From positions 62,001 to 126,000 of the forward strand of contig JADBJK010000016.1 of assembly GCA_014874485.1 (NCBI GenBank): a stretch of DNA of 64,000 nt, in the 5' to 3' direction. This document shows, piece after piece, positions 17,901-26,360 of the stretch (positions within the stretch are counted from its first letter, which is position 1; each line of letters starts with the position of its first letter). The notes beneath the pieces are model-generated. The model was not told the DNA's origin and made no database searches. It was given only the letters and a program-made list of their open reading frames with translations. The DNA is from Chloroflexota bacterium. GTDB taxonomy: Bacteria; Chloroflexota; Anaerolineae; DTLA01. Position numbers and translations under genes: made by a program.

Positions 17901-19135
17901 GCGAGCGCCCGCGCGTGCTGTTCCTCACATCGGAACTGCCATACCCGCCGCACCAGGGCATGGCCATCCGCGCCTACAATCTCATCGCGGGGCTGCGCGA
18001 GCGGTTCCGCGTGGATTTGTACTCCCTGTCCAGCAGCCCCGAGGCGGCCCAACACGCCGCCGCCTTGCGCCAGGTCTGCGAGCGCGTGGAAGTCCTGCCC
18101 GCGCCCACCCGCACGCGCGCCCAGCGGGTCCGCGCGCTCCTCACGACGCGCCTGCCCGACATGGCACTCCGCGCCTACTCGCCCGCGTTCCAGGATGCAG
18201 TGCTCCGCGCGCTGGCCGAGCGCGACTACGCCATCCTGCACGTGGAAAGCATAGAGATGGCCCCCTACGCCCTGGCCGCGCTGGAAGCCGGCCTGCCCCG
18301 GCGGCCCCGCATCGTCTTTGATGACCTCAACGCCGAGTACCTGCTCCAGAAGCGGGTTTTTGAGACCGACCTGCGCAACCCGCGCCGATGGATCGGAGCC
18401 GCCTACTCGTTCGTCCAATGGCGGCGGCTGGCGCGGTACGAGCGACAGGTGTGCCGCCTGGCCGACTGCGTCGTGGCCGTGTCCGAGTGGGATCGCGACG
18501 CCCTGGCCCACCTTGCGCCCGGCGCGAACATCCGCGTCGTCCCCAACGGCATAGACGCGGCGCACTACCTCGGCTACACACCGGACGGCGAGGACCCGAC
18601 CGCCGGCACCCCTGGCCCGAAACTGGTCTTCACCGGCAAGATGGACTTCCGCCCCAACGTGGACGCCGTGTGCTGGTTCGCCGACGCCATCCTGCCCCGC
18701 ATACAGGCGCATGTGCCCGATGTGCACCTGTACATCGTGGGCCAGCGCCCGTCGCCCGCCGTGCAGGCCCTGGGAAGCAGGCCCGGCATCACGGTAACCG
18801 GCTTCGTCCCCGACGTGCGGCCCTACATCGCGGCCGCCGATGTGTACGTGGTCCCCATGCGCATGGGCGGCGGCACGCGGCTGAAGGTGCTGGAGGCCAT
18901 GACGCTGGGCAAGGCCATCGTGTCCACATCGCTGGGGTGCGAAGGCTACGGCCTGACGCCCGGCCGCGAACTGGTTGTCGCCGACGACGCGGCGCGGTTC
19001 GCCGACGAGACCGTGGCGCTCGTGCGCGACCCGGCCCGCCGCGCCCAACTCGGCACGCTCGCCCGCGAGTTCGCCGTGTCGCGCTACGACTGGAGCCGCA
19101 TCGTCCCCCTGCTGGAACAAGCCTACGGGTTCTGA
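17897..19135 (+). CDS. Family GT4 glycosyltransferase
   Basis: A 412-residue GT-B glycosyltransferase, second in a coupled pair (GTG start overlapping the previous stop). It begins RVLFLTSELPYPPHQGMAIRAYNLI, has VFDDLNAEYLLQKRVFE in the acceptor domain, VVPNGIDAAHYL at the domain junction and VVPMRMGGGTRLKVLEAMTLGKAIVST, the glycine-rich donor loop followed by the E-x7-like helix. The 'MGGGTRLKVLEAM' form is typical of exopolysaccharide transferases. Probably acts with the sugar transferase 450 bp downstream in building a surface glycan. Confidence 0.87.
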   Translation: MSERPRVLFLTSELPYPPHQGMAIRAYNLIAGLRERFRVDLYSLSSSPEAAQHAAALRQVCERVEVLPAPTRTRAQRVRALLTTRLPDMALRAYSPAFQDAVLRALAERDYAILHVESIEMAPYALAALEAGLPRRPRIVFDDLNAEYLLQKRVFETDLRNPRRWIGAAYSFVQWRRLARYERQVCRLADCVVAVSEWDRDALAHLAPGANIRVVPNGIDAAHYLGYTPDGEDPTAGTPGPKLVFTGKMDFRPNVDAVCWFADAILPRIQAHVPDVHLYIVGQRPSPAVQALGSRPGITVTGFVPDVRPYIAAADVYVVPMRMGGGTRLKVLEAMTLGKAIVSTSLGCEGYGLTPGRELVVADDAARFADETVALVRDPARRAQLGTLAREFAVSRYDWSRIVPLLEQAYGF

Positions 19136-19221
19136 TTCGCCCCTGATTTCGCCTTGGGGTCACTGGCCCTTGGGACTCGCATACGCGCCCATCCCATCGG
19201 TTACCGCGAGGCGCGCAGCGA

Positions 19222-19437
19222 CGGAGCAATCCCCCCGGCGCGAGATTGCTTTGCTTCGCTCAGCGTGACAGAGTGGGCTGTCATTCTGACCGGCGAAGCC
19301 GCGAAGAATCTCGTCAACCGAGATGTTTCGCTTCGCCTCGTTCGCATCAACGTGACAAGGCACGTGCGACGTGCGACGCACCTCGGAGGTGCGTCGCACG
19401 TGACCCGACCAGATGGCTTCGCTTCGCTCGCAATGGC
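19222..19437. repeat. R2 composite repeat block between glycosyltransferase and sugar transferase
   Basis: Degenerate R2 copy: a GAGATTGCTTTGCTTCGCTCAG segment, CATTCTGACCGGCGAAGCC..GAATCTCGTCAACCGAGAT, then the 35-bp palindrome with an extra GTGCGAC heptamer in its left arm (19361-19402) and CTCGCAATGGCA at the end. Unlike every other copy it carries GTGAC words (19265, 19352, 19400), and a GTCAC lies just before it (19159). No flanking direct repeat found. The rest of the 447-bp gap holds only the leader of the next gene, with TATACT at 19545-19550 as a possible -10. Confidence 0.7.
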
Positions 19438-19582
19438 ATTTCCGCTGGCATTCCACTTGCATCTGCCCCTAACCCAGATGCCCAGATGAACGAATTGTCA
19501 TCTGGAACGAGAGCGATTGTCATCAAGATTTCATCTAGGGATGTTATACTTTGCATGGAAGAAGGTAAGGAGCGGGCAGCAC

Positions 19583-20302
19583 ATGGCAATGGAGTTCACT
19601 CGTAGTAGCCAGTCTGTGTATTTGCTGCGGGTACAGGAGAGTCTGAGCCACCGTCTGTATCTGGTAACCAAACGCATCCTGGACGTTGTGATTGCCGGCA
19701 TTGCGCTGGTACTGGCAGCGCCGCTGATGCTGGTGGTGGGATTGGCCATCAAGTTGGATTCGCCCGGGCCCGTTCTGTTCAAGCAGCAGCGGGTGAAGGG
19801 CCTGGGTCCCGATGGCAAGCCCATCCTGTTCACGTTTTACAAGTTCCGCTCCATGTATCACAACGCGGACAGCAGCGTGCACCAGAAGTTCATGAGCGAC
19901 TTCATCAACGGCAACGGCAGGCTGCACAAGGATGGCAACGGCAAGGCGATGTACAAGTTGGCGGCGGACCGCCGGGTAACCCGCGTGGGCCGGTTCATCC
20001 GCAAGACCAGCCTGGACGAACTGCCGCAGTTGATCAACGTGATCAAAGGGGACATGAGTCTGGTTGGCCCCAGGCCCGCGATCCCCTATGAAGTTGAACA
20101 ATATAAAGAGTGGCACAAGAGGAGGTTGTTGGTCACCCCGGGCATCACGGGGTTATGGCAGGTCAAGGGTCGGAGCAGCGTAACCTTCGATGAGATGGTG
20201 AGGTGGGACATCGAATATGCGGAGGACCGCTCCCTAGGGATGGACCTGCGCATCCTGCTCCAGACGATACCTGCCGTCCTCTCGGGCAAAGGCGCGGCCT
20301 AA
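19583..20302 (+). CDS. Undecaprenyl-phosphate sugar-1-phosphate transferase (WbaP/WcaJ type)
   Basis: A 239-residue monotopic membrane transferase that starts lipid-linked glycan synthesis by moving a sugar-1-phosphate from its nucleotide to undecaprenyl phosphate. One hydrophobic segment near residues 28-52 ([21 protein letters not shown]), then [35 protein letters not shown] and [15 protein letters not shown], the catalytic Asp-Glu and the PRP motif, and [11 protein letters not shown]. The ATG at 19583 has AAGGAG 10 nt upstream. This gene has a GTCAC (20132) and two TCGA words (20187, 20211), both nearly absent elsewhere, and slightly lower GC: probable recent arrival. A terminator follows at 20374. 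Confidence 0.92.
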   Translation: MAMEFTRSSQSVYLLRVQESLSHRLYLVTKRILDVVIAGIALVLAAPLMLVVGLAIKLDSPGPVLFKQQRVKGLGPDGKPILFTFYKFRSMYHNADSSVHQKFMSDFINGNGRLHKDGNGKAMYKLAADRRVTRVGRFIRKTSLDELPQLINVIKGDMSLVGPRPAIPYEVEQYKEWHKRRLLVTPGITGLWQVKGRSSVTFDEMVRWDIEYAEDRSLGMDLRILLQTIPAVLSGKGAA

Positions 20303-20373
20303 AGGCACTACCCTGGAGCCTATCAGACCCTTCCCTCTCTACTCTAGCGCTAGACCGTGATGCCCAGAGACAC

Positions 20374-20412
20374 GTCTGCGGTCGGGTTCGCGCCCCGACC
20401 GCAGACTTTTTT
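20374..20412 (+). terminator. Intrinsic terminator of the sugar-transferase gene
   Basis: Perfect 13-bp stem GTCTGCGGTCGGG (20374-20386) / CCCGACCGCAGAC (20394-20406), 7-nt loop, then six T. Confidence 0.92.
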
Positions 20413-20423
20413 GTGGGGTTCAC

Positions 20424-20458
20424 CACGTGCGACGCACCTTCGGAGGTGCCCCGCGCGT
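20424..20458. repeat. Isolated, decayed R2 palindrome
   Basis: CACGTGCGACGCACCTT-CGGAGGTG then CCCCGCGCG: the left arm is intact and the right arm half lost. No other R2 part around it. Confidence 0.6.
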
Positions 20459-20579
20459 CATCGCCCGCTTGGCACGCGGAGACCCCTCGCACCAGGGGCG
20501 TACCAGAAAACGAACCCAACCCGCCGTCCCCAAATTTGACAGCGATAGTATAATGGGCGAAAAGTCTCGGAGGTAACCC

Positions 20580-21284
20580 GTGCGTTTCGCGTTTTCGCCC
20601 GACTTCGCAGCCCTGTTCCCAGAGTACAGCCGCTGGCTTGTGGTGGCGCACAACCTGGACAACCGCGGGCAGCACGAGGAGGTGGCACGCCTGCTTGCCG
20701 AGGCCAGCGCCCGCATCCGCAGCGACGCCGCCCTCGCCGCAAACCCCGCCGCCCACCCGCGCCTGGCAGTCTGGCGCGAAGCGTTCCGCCGCTTCGGGGC
20801 CAAGCCCGCCGACACCCGCCCCGCGCTGGAAGCCCTCGTGCGGCGCGTCGTCAAGGGCGACGACATCCCCTACATCAACACCGCCGTCGCCCTCATGAAC
20901 ACCCTGTCGCTGGCCCACCTGCTGCCGTGCGGCGGCGACGACCTGGGCCAGGTGGCGGGCGACTTCTCGCTGCGCCTGGCGCACGGCGACGAGCCGTTCA
21001 CCCCGTTCATCGGCGGCGAGACCGAATACCCCGCGCCGGGCGAGGTCATCCTGGCGGACGACGCCCGCGTCATGTGCCGCCGCTGGATCTGGCGGCAGGG
21101 CGATGCCACCAAGATCACCCCAGACACCACGGCCGTCGCCATCAACGTGGACGTGCTGCCGCCCGCCACGGTGGCCGAAGGCGAGGCCGCCGCCCGTGAA
21201 CTGGCCGAGCGCCTGCGCAAGTTCTGCGGCGCGGACATCCGCATATTCCTGCTGGACAGGACCAACCCCATCGCCGAGTGGTGA
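20580..21284 (+). CDS. B3/B4-domain protein (PheRS editing-domain-like)
   Basis: 234 residues matching free-standing B3/B4 proteins, which resemble the editing domain of the phenylalanyl-tRNA synthetase beta chain and are proposed to act on mischarged tRNA or amino-acid derivatives. Features: an N-terminal helical part, VWREAFRRFGAKPADTRPALEALVRRVVKG, DIPYINTAVALMNTLSLAHLLPCGGDDL, and the C-terminal RRWIWRQGDATKITPDTTAVAINVD, which carries the conserved WRQ-D/T signature. GTG start with GGAGGT 8 nt upstream. TATAAT at 20550-20555 is a likely -10. The hydrolase gene follows after 18 bp, probably in one operon. Confidence 0.78.
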   Translation: MRFAFSPDFAALFPEYSRWLVVAHNLDNRGQHEEVARLLAEASARIRSDAALAANPAAHPRLAVWREAFRRFGAKPADTRPALEALVRRVVKGDDIPYINTAVALMNTLSLAHLLPCGGDDLGQVAGDFSLRLAHGDEPFTPFIGGETEYPAPGEVILADDARVMCRRWIWRQGDATKITPDTTAVAINVDVLPPATVAEGEAAARELAERLRKFCGADIRIFLLDRTNPIAEW

Positions 21285-21302
21285 TCGGCGAAGGAGGCCG
21301 AG

Positions 21303-22841
21303 ATGTACATGCGAGACCATCGCAGGTTCGGGGTCGGCAACGCCATCCTCGCGCTGGTGTGCGCCGCCGCCATCGTCGTGTGCGCCTACCAGATTCAGGC
21401 GGCGGGCAGGGGCATCGCCAGGGAGAACCTCACCGTCGGGAGCACGCCGGTGGAGATTTTCCGGCCGTCGGGCGGTGCGTCCGAGCCGGCGGTGGTGGTG
21501 GCGCACGGGTTCTCCGGCTCGCGGCAGATCATGTACAGCATCGGCTACACCCTGGCGCGGAACGGATACCTGGCCGCGCTACTGGACTTCCCCGGCCACG
21601 GGCGGAATCCCATCCCCCTGCGCCAGGCCGGCCACGTCCGCGACGTTACGCAGTTGACCGATGTCTTCGGCCAGGTGGTGGACTACGTCCGCGCCCGCGA
21701 CGACACGATAGACGACCAAATCGCGGTACTGGGCCACTCCATGGGCACGGCGGTGGTGATGACCTACGGGCTGGACCACGCCGACGTGGGCGCAACCATC
21801 GCCCTCTCGGCCATCATGACCGACATCAACCCATCCATGCCGCGCAACCTGCTCCTGCTCACCGGCGCGCTGGAATTCGCCAACCTCAAGCAAAACGCCC
21901 TCGCCGCCCTGCGGAACGGCGGCGGGCAGGAACCGGGCATCCTGTACGGCGACTTCGCCTCGGGCACCGCCCGCCAACTGGAATTCGTGCCCGGCGTGGA
22001 GCACGTTACCATCCTCTTCAGCCGCGAGACGCTTCTCCGCATCACGCAATGGTTGGACGCCGCCTTCGGGCATGCGCCCAACGGCTGGACCGACTCGCGC
22101 ATGAAGTGGGTACTGCTCCTGCATGTGGCCGCGCTCGGACTCTACCTGCCGTTGAGCGAATGGGTCTGGTGGAAGCGCGCGCCCATCCGCGGGCGGCGTA
22201 TGCGGGTGCAGGACCTTCTGCTGTTCAAGGGCGTACCCGCGCTGCTGACGCCGCTCGTGCTCTGGGCGCTGTCGCCGCTCACCACGCTGATTCCGCTATC
22301 CGTCGCCAACTATCTGGCCGTGTACTTCCTCCTGGCGGGCACCGGCAGCCTGCTCCTGATGCGCAGCCGGGGCCTGCTGGAGCGGCGCACCTGGCGCGGG
22401 TGGCTGCGGCCGGGGTGCGTCGGCGCAGGGCTGGTGCTGTTCGCCTACATCGTGCTGACCCTCTTTATTCCGGGCGACCAGACCTGGACCAGCCTGATTC
22501 CCACGGGCCGGCGCGTGCTCTGGTTCGCGGTGCTGGCCGTCATGTGCTTCCCGTACTTCCTGGCCGACACTTCGCTCACCTACGCCAGGGGGCGCGGGCG
22601 AACCTTCTGGCGTTTCTTGCTGACCAAGGCCATCTTCCTTGCGTCCATGTTCTTCGCGCTGCAACTGAACCCAGGGCTGTTCTTCATCCTGCTCCTGCTG
22701 CCCTTCCTGCTGGTGGCGTGGGCCATGTTCGGCGTGTATGCCACACGGGCCACGTCGCGGCTCGCGTCGCCGCTGCCGGGGGCCATCGCCACCACGCTCG
22801 CCTTCGCGTGGTTCATGGCGTCGCTGTTCCCAATGGTGTAG
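21303..22841 (+). CDS. Membrane-anchored alpha/beta hydrolase with multi-helix C-terminal membrane domain
   Basis: 512 residues in two parts. One N-terminal transmembrane helix (about 12-32) leads into an extracytoplasmic alpha/beta hydrolase domain: VVVAHGFSGSRQ (oxyanion region), LLDFPGHGRN, the nucleophile elbow LGHSMGTAV (serine near 146), and a catalytic-histidine candidate in PGVEHVTILFS. From about residue 268 there are roughly eight hydrophobic helices to the end. Proteins of this architecture occur in Chloroflexi and Firmicutes with no known substrate. Starts 18 bp after the B3/B4 gene with AAGGAGG. Confidence 0.78.
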   Translation: MYMRDHRRFGVGNAILALVCAAAIVVCAYQIQAAGRGIARENLTVGSTPVEIFRPSGGASEPAVVVAHGFSGSRQIMYSIGYTLARNGYLAALLDFPGHGRNPIPLRQAGHVRDVTQLTDVFGQVVDYVRARDDTIDDQIAVLGHSMGTAVVMTYGLDHADVGATIALSAIMTDINPSMPRNLLLLTGALEFANLKQNALAALRNGGGQEPGILYGDFASGTARQLEFVPGVEHVTILFSRETLLRITQWLDAAFGHAPNGWTDSRMKWVLLLHVAALGLYLPLSEWVWWKRAPIRGRRMRVQDLLLFKGVPALLTPLVLWALSPLTTLIPLSVANYLAVYFLLAGTGSLLLMRSRGLLERRTWRGWLRPGCVGAGLVLFAYIVLTLFIPGDQTWTSLIPTGRRVLWFAVLAVMCFPYFLADTSLTYARGRGRTFWRFLLTKAIFLASMFFALQLNPGLFFILLLLPFLLVAWAMFGVYATRATSRLASPLPGAIATTLAFAWFMASLFPMV

Positions 22842-22945
22842 GGCACGGCTATCGCCGTTGAGGAGCGAACCCGGGGGTTCATAGGCGCGCTGCGGTGAAA
22901 TCACCGCTCAGTTGTTCACGCTGCCCTCCAGCCGCTCCCCAGAAT

Positions 22946-23012
22946 TTGACACGCCCCCTGTAGTGGAGTAGACTCCGCAGATGCTGTGTGCAATGCTATG
23001 TGCATAGCATTG
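22946..23012 (+). promoter_or_regulatory. Promoter and palindromic operator of the inositol-phosphate synthase gene
   Basis: TTGACA (22946-22951), 17-bp spacer, TAGACT (22969-22974). A perfect 10-bp inverted repeat CAATGCTATG (22991-23000) / CATAGCATTG (23003-23012), separated by TG, lies at about +10 to +32 of the inferred start: a typical repressor position. A 2-nt loop makes an RNA role unlikely. Confidence 0.75.
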
Positions 23013-23054
23013 TGCATTGCAAATCCACATCGCGAGACAATCAAGGAGGCCGCC

Positions 23055-24131
23055 ATGGGAAAAGTGCGCGTCGCCATCATCGGCGTCGGGAACTGCGCAT
23101 CGTCGTTGGTGCAGGGCGTGGAGTTCTACAAGAACGCGGCGGACGATGACACCGTCCCCGGTCTGATGCACGTCCGCCTGGGCGATTACCACATCGGCGA
23201 CATTGAGTTCAGCGCCGCCTTTGACATTGACGCCAACAAGGTCGGGAAAGACCTGTCCGAGGCGATCTTCACGCCGCCCAACAACACCTACAAGTTCGCC
23301 GATGTCCCCCACCTGGGCGTCCGCGTCCACCGAGGGATGACCCACGACGGCCTGGGCCGCTACCTGTCCCAGGTCATCCACAAGGCTCCCGGCTCCACCG
23401 ACGACATCGTGGGCATCCTGCGCGACACCCACACCGACGTGGTCGTGAGTTACCTGCCCGTGGGCAGCGAGATGGCCACCAAGTGGTACGTGGAGCAGAT
23501 TCTGGACGCCGGCTGCGCGTTCGTGAACTGCATCCCCGTGTTCATCGCCCGCGAGCGCTACTGGCAGAAGCGATTTGAGGAGCGCGGCCTGCCCATCATC
23601 GGCGACGACATCAAGTCGCAGGTGGGCGCTACCATCGTGCACCGCGTCCTCACCCGCCTGTTTGGCGACCGCGGCGTGCGCCTGGACCGCACCTACCAAC
23701 TCAACTTCGGCGGCAACACCGACTTCCTCAACATGCTGGAGCGCGAGCGCCTGGAGTCCAAGAAGATCTCCAAGACCAACGCCGTAACCAGTCAGTTGGA
23801 CTTCAACCTGCCGCCCGAAGACGTGCACGTGGGCCCCAGCGACTACGTCCCGTGGCTGGCCGACCGCAAGTTCTGCTACATCCGCATGGAGGGCACCACC
23901 TTCGGCAACGTCCCCCTGAACCTGGAACTGAAACTGGAGGTGTGGGATTCCCCCAACTCGGCGGGCGTGGTCATTGACGCTGTGCGGTGTGCCAAGATCG
24001 CCTTGGACCGGGGGGTGAAGGGCGCGCTCGTGGGGCCGTCGGCCTACTTCATGAAGTCGCCGCCAGTGCAGTATCGGGACGACGAGGCCCGCGCCATGGT
24101 GGAAGCCTTCATCCGAGGGGAAGACGCGTAG
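23055..24131 (+). CDS. ino1: Inositol-3-phosphate synthase (actinobacterial/archaeal type)
   Basis: 358 residues; cyclises glucose 6-phosphate to 1L-myo-inositol 1-phosphate with NAD, the entry to inositol lipids or inositol-derived solutes. Rossmann motif [18 protein letters not shown] at the N-terminus, then [59 protein letters not shown] and [12 protein letters not shown], all hallmarks of the short synthases. The start at 23055 has AAGGAGG; upstream in-frame Met codons lie in the operator. Regulated, by inference, through the palindrome in its leader. Thermophiles use the product for di-myo-inositol phosphate; the use here is unknown. Confidence 0.95.
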   Translation: MGKVRVAIIGVGNCASSLVQGVEFYKNAADDDTVPGLMHVRLGDYHIGDIEFSAAFDIDANKVGKDLSEAIFTPPNNTYKFADVPHLGVRVHRGMTHDGLGRYLSQVIHKAPGSTDDIVGILRDTHTDVVVSYLPVGSEMATKWYVEQILDAGCAFVNCIPVFIARERYWQKRFEERGLPIIGDDIKSQVGATIVHRVLTRLFGDRGVRLDRTYQLNFGGNTDFLNMLERERLESKKISKTNAVTSQLDFNLPPEDVHVGPSDYVPWLADRKFCYIRMEGTTFGNVPLNLELKLEVWDSPNSAGVVIDAVRCAKIALDRGVKGALVGPSAYFMKSPPVQYRDDEARAMVEAFIRGEDA

Positions 24132-24169
24132 GGCCTGCGCCTCGGCGCTTGTCAATCCGGAAGTCCACG

Positions 24170-24202
24170 CACAGGTCGGGCGTTACTGCCCGGCCTGTGT
24201 TT
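24170..24202 (+). terminator. Terminator of ino1
   Basis: 12-bp stem CACAGGTCGGGC (24170-24181) / GCCCGGCCTGTG (24188-24199), one G-T pair, 6-nt loop, but only a short T-run (TTTCT). Confidence 0.65.
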
Positions 24203-24323
24203 CTGCGCCCCAACCGCCACGACCCCCACAGGGTACCGACGCTCATCTGTACGAAACACACAACCCAGGCGGCGTTTCCATACGATATTCGCCCGATTTG
24301 ACAATGCAAGCGGCGCACTAGTT

Positions 24324-24352
24324 TTGCACAAACTTGTGAATTCTGGTATAAT
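24324..24352 (+). promoter_or_regulatory. rex promoter with inverted repeat
   Basis: TTGCAC (24324-24329), 17-bp spacer, TATAAT (24347-24352). CACAA (24327-24331)-AC-TTGTG (24334-24338) overlaps the -35; its half-sites match the TTGTG half of known Rex operators, suggesting self-control. Confidence 0.7.
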
Positions 24353-24400
24353 GTACGTGCACCCGATGGAGATTCACATCATCACATGAGGAGGGAATTC

Positions 24401-25015
24401 ATGCCGACGCACGTGCCCGACATCGTCATCGGTCGCCTGCCCTTGTACCTGCGCGCCCTGGAGCATCTGCTCAAGGAGGGGCGCGAGATCACCTCGTCCC
24501 AGGAACTCGGCGAGCGGCTCGGCTACAGCGCTGCCCAGATTCGCAAAGACCTCTCCTTCTTCGGCGAGTTCGGCAAGCAGGGTTCAGGATACCGCATCGG
24601 GTACCTTGCCCAGGAACTGCGCAAGATTCTGAAAGTGGACCGCGAATGGCCCGTGGTAGTCGTCGGCGTCGGCGACCTGGGCCACGCCCTGGTGCGCTAC
24701 GCGGGCTTCAAGCCCAAGGGGTTCCGCATCGTCGCGGCCTTTGACAACGACCCCGCGAAAATCGGCCAGCAGGTTGGCTCGCTGGTGGTGCAGGACAGCC
24801 GCCTCATTCCGGAGGAAGTGAAGCGCCTCGGCGTGCAGATCGCCATCATCGCCACGCCCGCGTCCGCCGCCCAGGAGGTGGCCGACACGCTCGTCGCGGC
24901 GGGAATCCGGGCCATTGTGAACTACGCGCCCATCTCCGTGAAGGTGCCGGCGGGTGTGCGCATCCAGTACGTGGACCCGGCGGTGCAACTCCAGCGCCTC
25001 ACGTACTACCTTTAG
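24401..25015 (+). CDS. rex: Redox-sensing transcriptional repressor Rex
   Basis: 204 residues. Rex senses the NADH/NAD ratio and represses fermentation and respiration genes when NAD predominates. N-terminal winged helix with IGRLPLYLRALEHLL, ITSSQELGERLGYSAAQIRKDLSFFGEFGKQGSGY (the recognition helix), then the Rossmann domain VVVGVGDLGHALVRY and IVAAFDNDPAKIG. The ATG at 24401 is preceded by GAGGAGGG; an in-frame ATG at 24386 lies before that site. Own promoter; nth follows 21 bp later and may be co-transcribed. Confidence 0.95.
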   Translation: MPTHVPDIVIGRLPLYLRALEHLLKEGREITSSQELGERLGYSAAQIRKDLSFFGEFGKQGSGYRIGYLAQELRKILKVDREWPVVVVGVGDLGHALVRYAGFKPKGFRIVAAFDNDPAKIGQQVGSLVVQDSRLIPEEVKRLGVQIAIIATPASAAQEVADTLVAAGIRAIVNYAPISVKVPAGVRIQYVDPAVQLQRLTYYL

Positions 25016-25036
25016 CACGAGACGAGGGCCCACGCC

Positions 25037-25732
25037 ATGGCTCCTGATGTCCGGGCGAAAGCCCTGGAGGTCCATCGTCGCCTGCTGGCGGCCTATGGCG
25101 ACCCCCCGCTCCCTTCCAACCGCGATCCGGTGGACGCGCTGGTGCTCACCATCCTGAGCCAGAACACCAACGACCGACTGCGGGACATGGCGTTCCACCG
25201 CCTGCGTGCGGCCTTCCCATTGTGGGAACAGGTGCGCGACGCGCCGGTGGAGACCATCGGGCAGGCGATTCAGGTCGCGGGGCTGTGGAAGCAGAAGGCC
25301 GCGCGCATCAAAGAGGCGCTGCAACGCATCACCGCCGAGCGGGGCACGCTGACGCTGGACTTCCTGCGGGAGTTGCCAGCGGAGGAGGCCCGGCACTACC
25401 TGCTCTCCTTCAACGGGGTGGGGCCCAAGACGGCGGCCATCATCCTGCTGTTCACCCTGGGAATGCCCGCCTTCCCGGTGGACACGCACGTGCACCGCGT
25501 AACGCGGCGGCTGGGCCTCATCCCCGACGGCACAGGCCGAGAGAAGGCGCACGAACTGCTGGAGGCCATTCTGCCGACGGAGACCTACTACGCCTTTCAT
25601 ATCAACGTCATTCGGCACGGGCGGGCCGTGTGCGTGGCGCGACGCCCCCGCTGCGCGGAATGCACGCTCCGCGACGTGTGCGACTATTGCGCCCGCACGT
25701 GCGCGCCCGCACCCGAAGGGGAGACGCCATGA
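25037..25732 (+). CDS. nth: Endonuclease III
   Basis: A 231-residue bifunctional DNA glycosylase/AP lyase for oxidised pyrimidines. Helix-hairpin-helix LLSFNGVGPKTAA with the catalytic lysine, the catalytic aspartate in FPVDTHVHRV, and the C-terminal [4Fe-4S] loop C-x6-C-x2-C-x5-C (CVARRPRCAECTLRDVC). Length is normal, with a short basic tail. It overlaps the next gene by 4 bp (ATGA) and lies 21 bp after rex. Confidence 0.95.
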   Translation: MAPDVRAKALEVHRRLLAAYGDPPLPSNRDPVDALVLTILSQNTNDRLRDMAFHRLRAAFPLWEQVRDAPVETIGQAIQVAGLWKQKAARIKEALQRITAERGTLTLDFLRELPAEEARHYLLSFNGVGPKTAAIILLFTLGMPAFPVDTHVHRVTRRLGLIPDGTGREKAHELLEAILPTETYYAFHINVIRHGRAVCVARRPRCAECTLRDVCDYCARTCAPAPEGETP

Positions 25733-26349
25733 CAACGCTGCTCCTGGTGCGCCACGGCGCAACGCAGGCCAACGAGATCGGCTACTGGCAAGGGTGGGAG
25801 GACACCGCGCTCACGGAAGTGGGCATGGCCCAGGCCCAGGCGGTGGCCCGGCGCATCGCCCGCGAGTTCGCGCCCGTCGCCGTGTACAGCAGTTCCCTGC
25901 GCCGCGCCCTCCAGACCGCCGAGCCCATCGCCCAGGCCGTGGCGTGCCCCCTCATCCCCCACGACGGCCTGCGCGAAATCCACTTCGGCCAGATCAGCGG
26001 CCTCTCCCTGGAGCAGTTTCGCAAGGGGTTCCCCGGCCTGTTTGAGGCGTGGACCGACAAGACGAACCTGGACTTCGCATGGCCCGGCGGGGAGAGTCGC
26101 CGCGCCTTCTTTACCCGCGTGTGGGGGGCGGTGGACCAGATTCTGGCGGCGCACCCCGGAGACGATACGGTGGTGATCGTGGCGCACGGCGGGAGTCTGC
26201 GGGCGACGCTGGCCTACTTGCTCCCCGACCAGTTCACCAACTGGTGGGCCTACGACCTGCGCAACACGTCCCTGACCGTCGTGGACGTGGTCGCAGGCGA
26301 GGCGCGACTCCGCCTGCTCAACGACTGCGCGCACCTGGACGCGCCGTAA
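25729..26349 (+). CDS. Histidine phosphatase family protein (phosphoglycerate-mutase-like)
   Basis: 206 residues. Begins MTTLLLVRHGATQANE with the phosphohistidine RHG motif; second-half residues include SSSLRRALQTAEPIA, LREIHFGQ (the conserved Glu/His area) and VVIVAHGGSLRATL, the second catalytic histidine. Closest to broad-specificity phosphatases and CobC-type alpha-ribazole phosphatases rather than glycolytic mutase. Translationally coupled to nth through ATGA; the biological link is unclear. Confidence 0.85.
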   Translation: MTTLLLVRHGATQANEIGYWQGWEDTALTEVGMAQAQAVARRIAREFAPVAVYSSSLRRALQTAEPIAQAVACPLIPHDGLREIHFGQISGLSLEQFRKGFPGLFEAWTDKTNLDFAWPGGESRRAFFTRVWGAVDQILAAHPGDDTVVIVAHGGSLRATLAYLLPDQFTNWWAYDLRNTSLTVVDVVAGEARLRLLNDCAHLDAP

Positions 26350-26360
26350 CCCGCGCCCCG

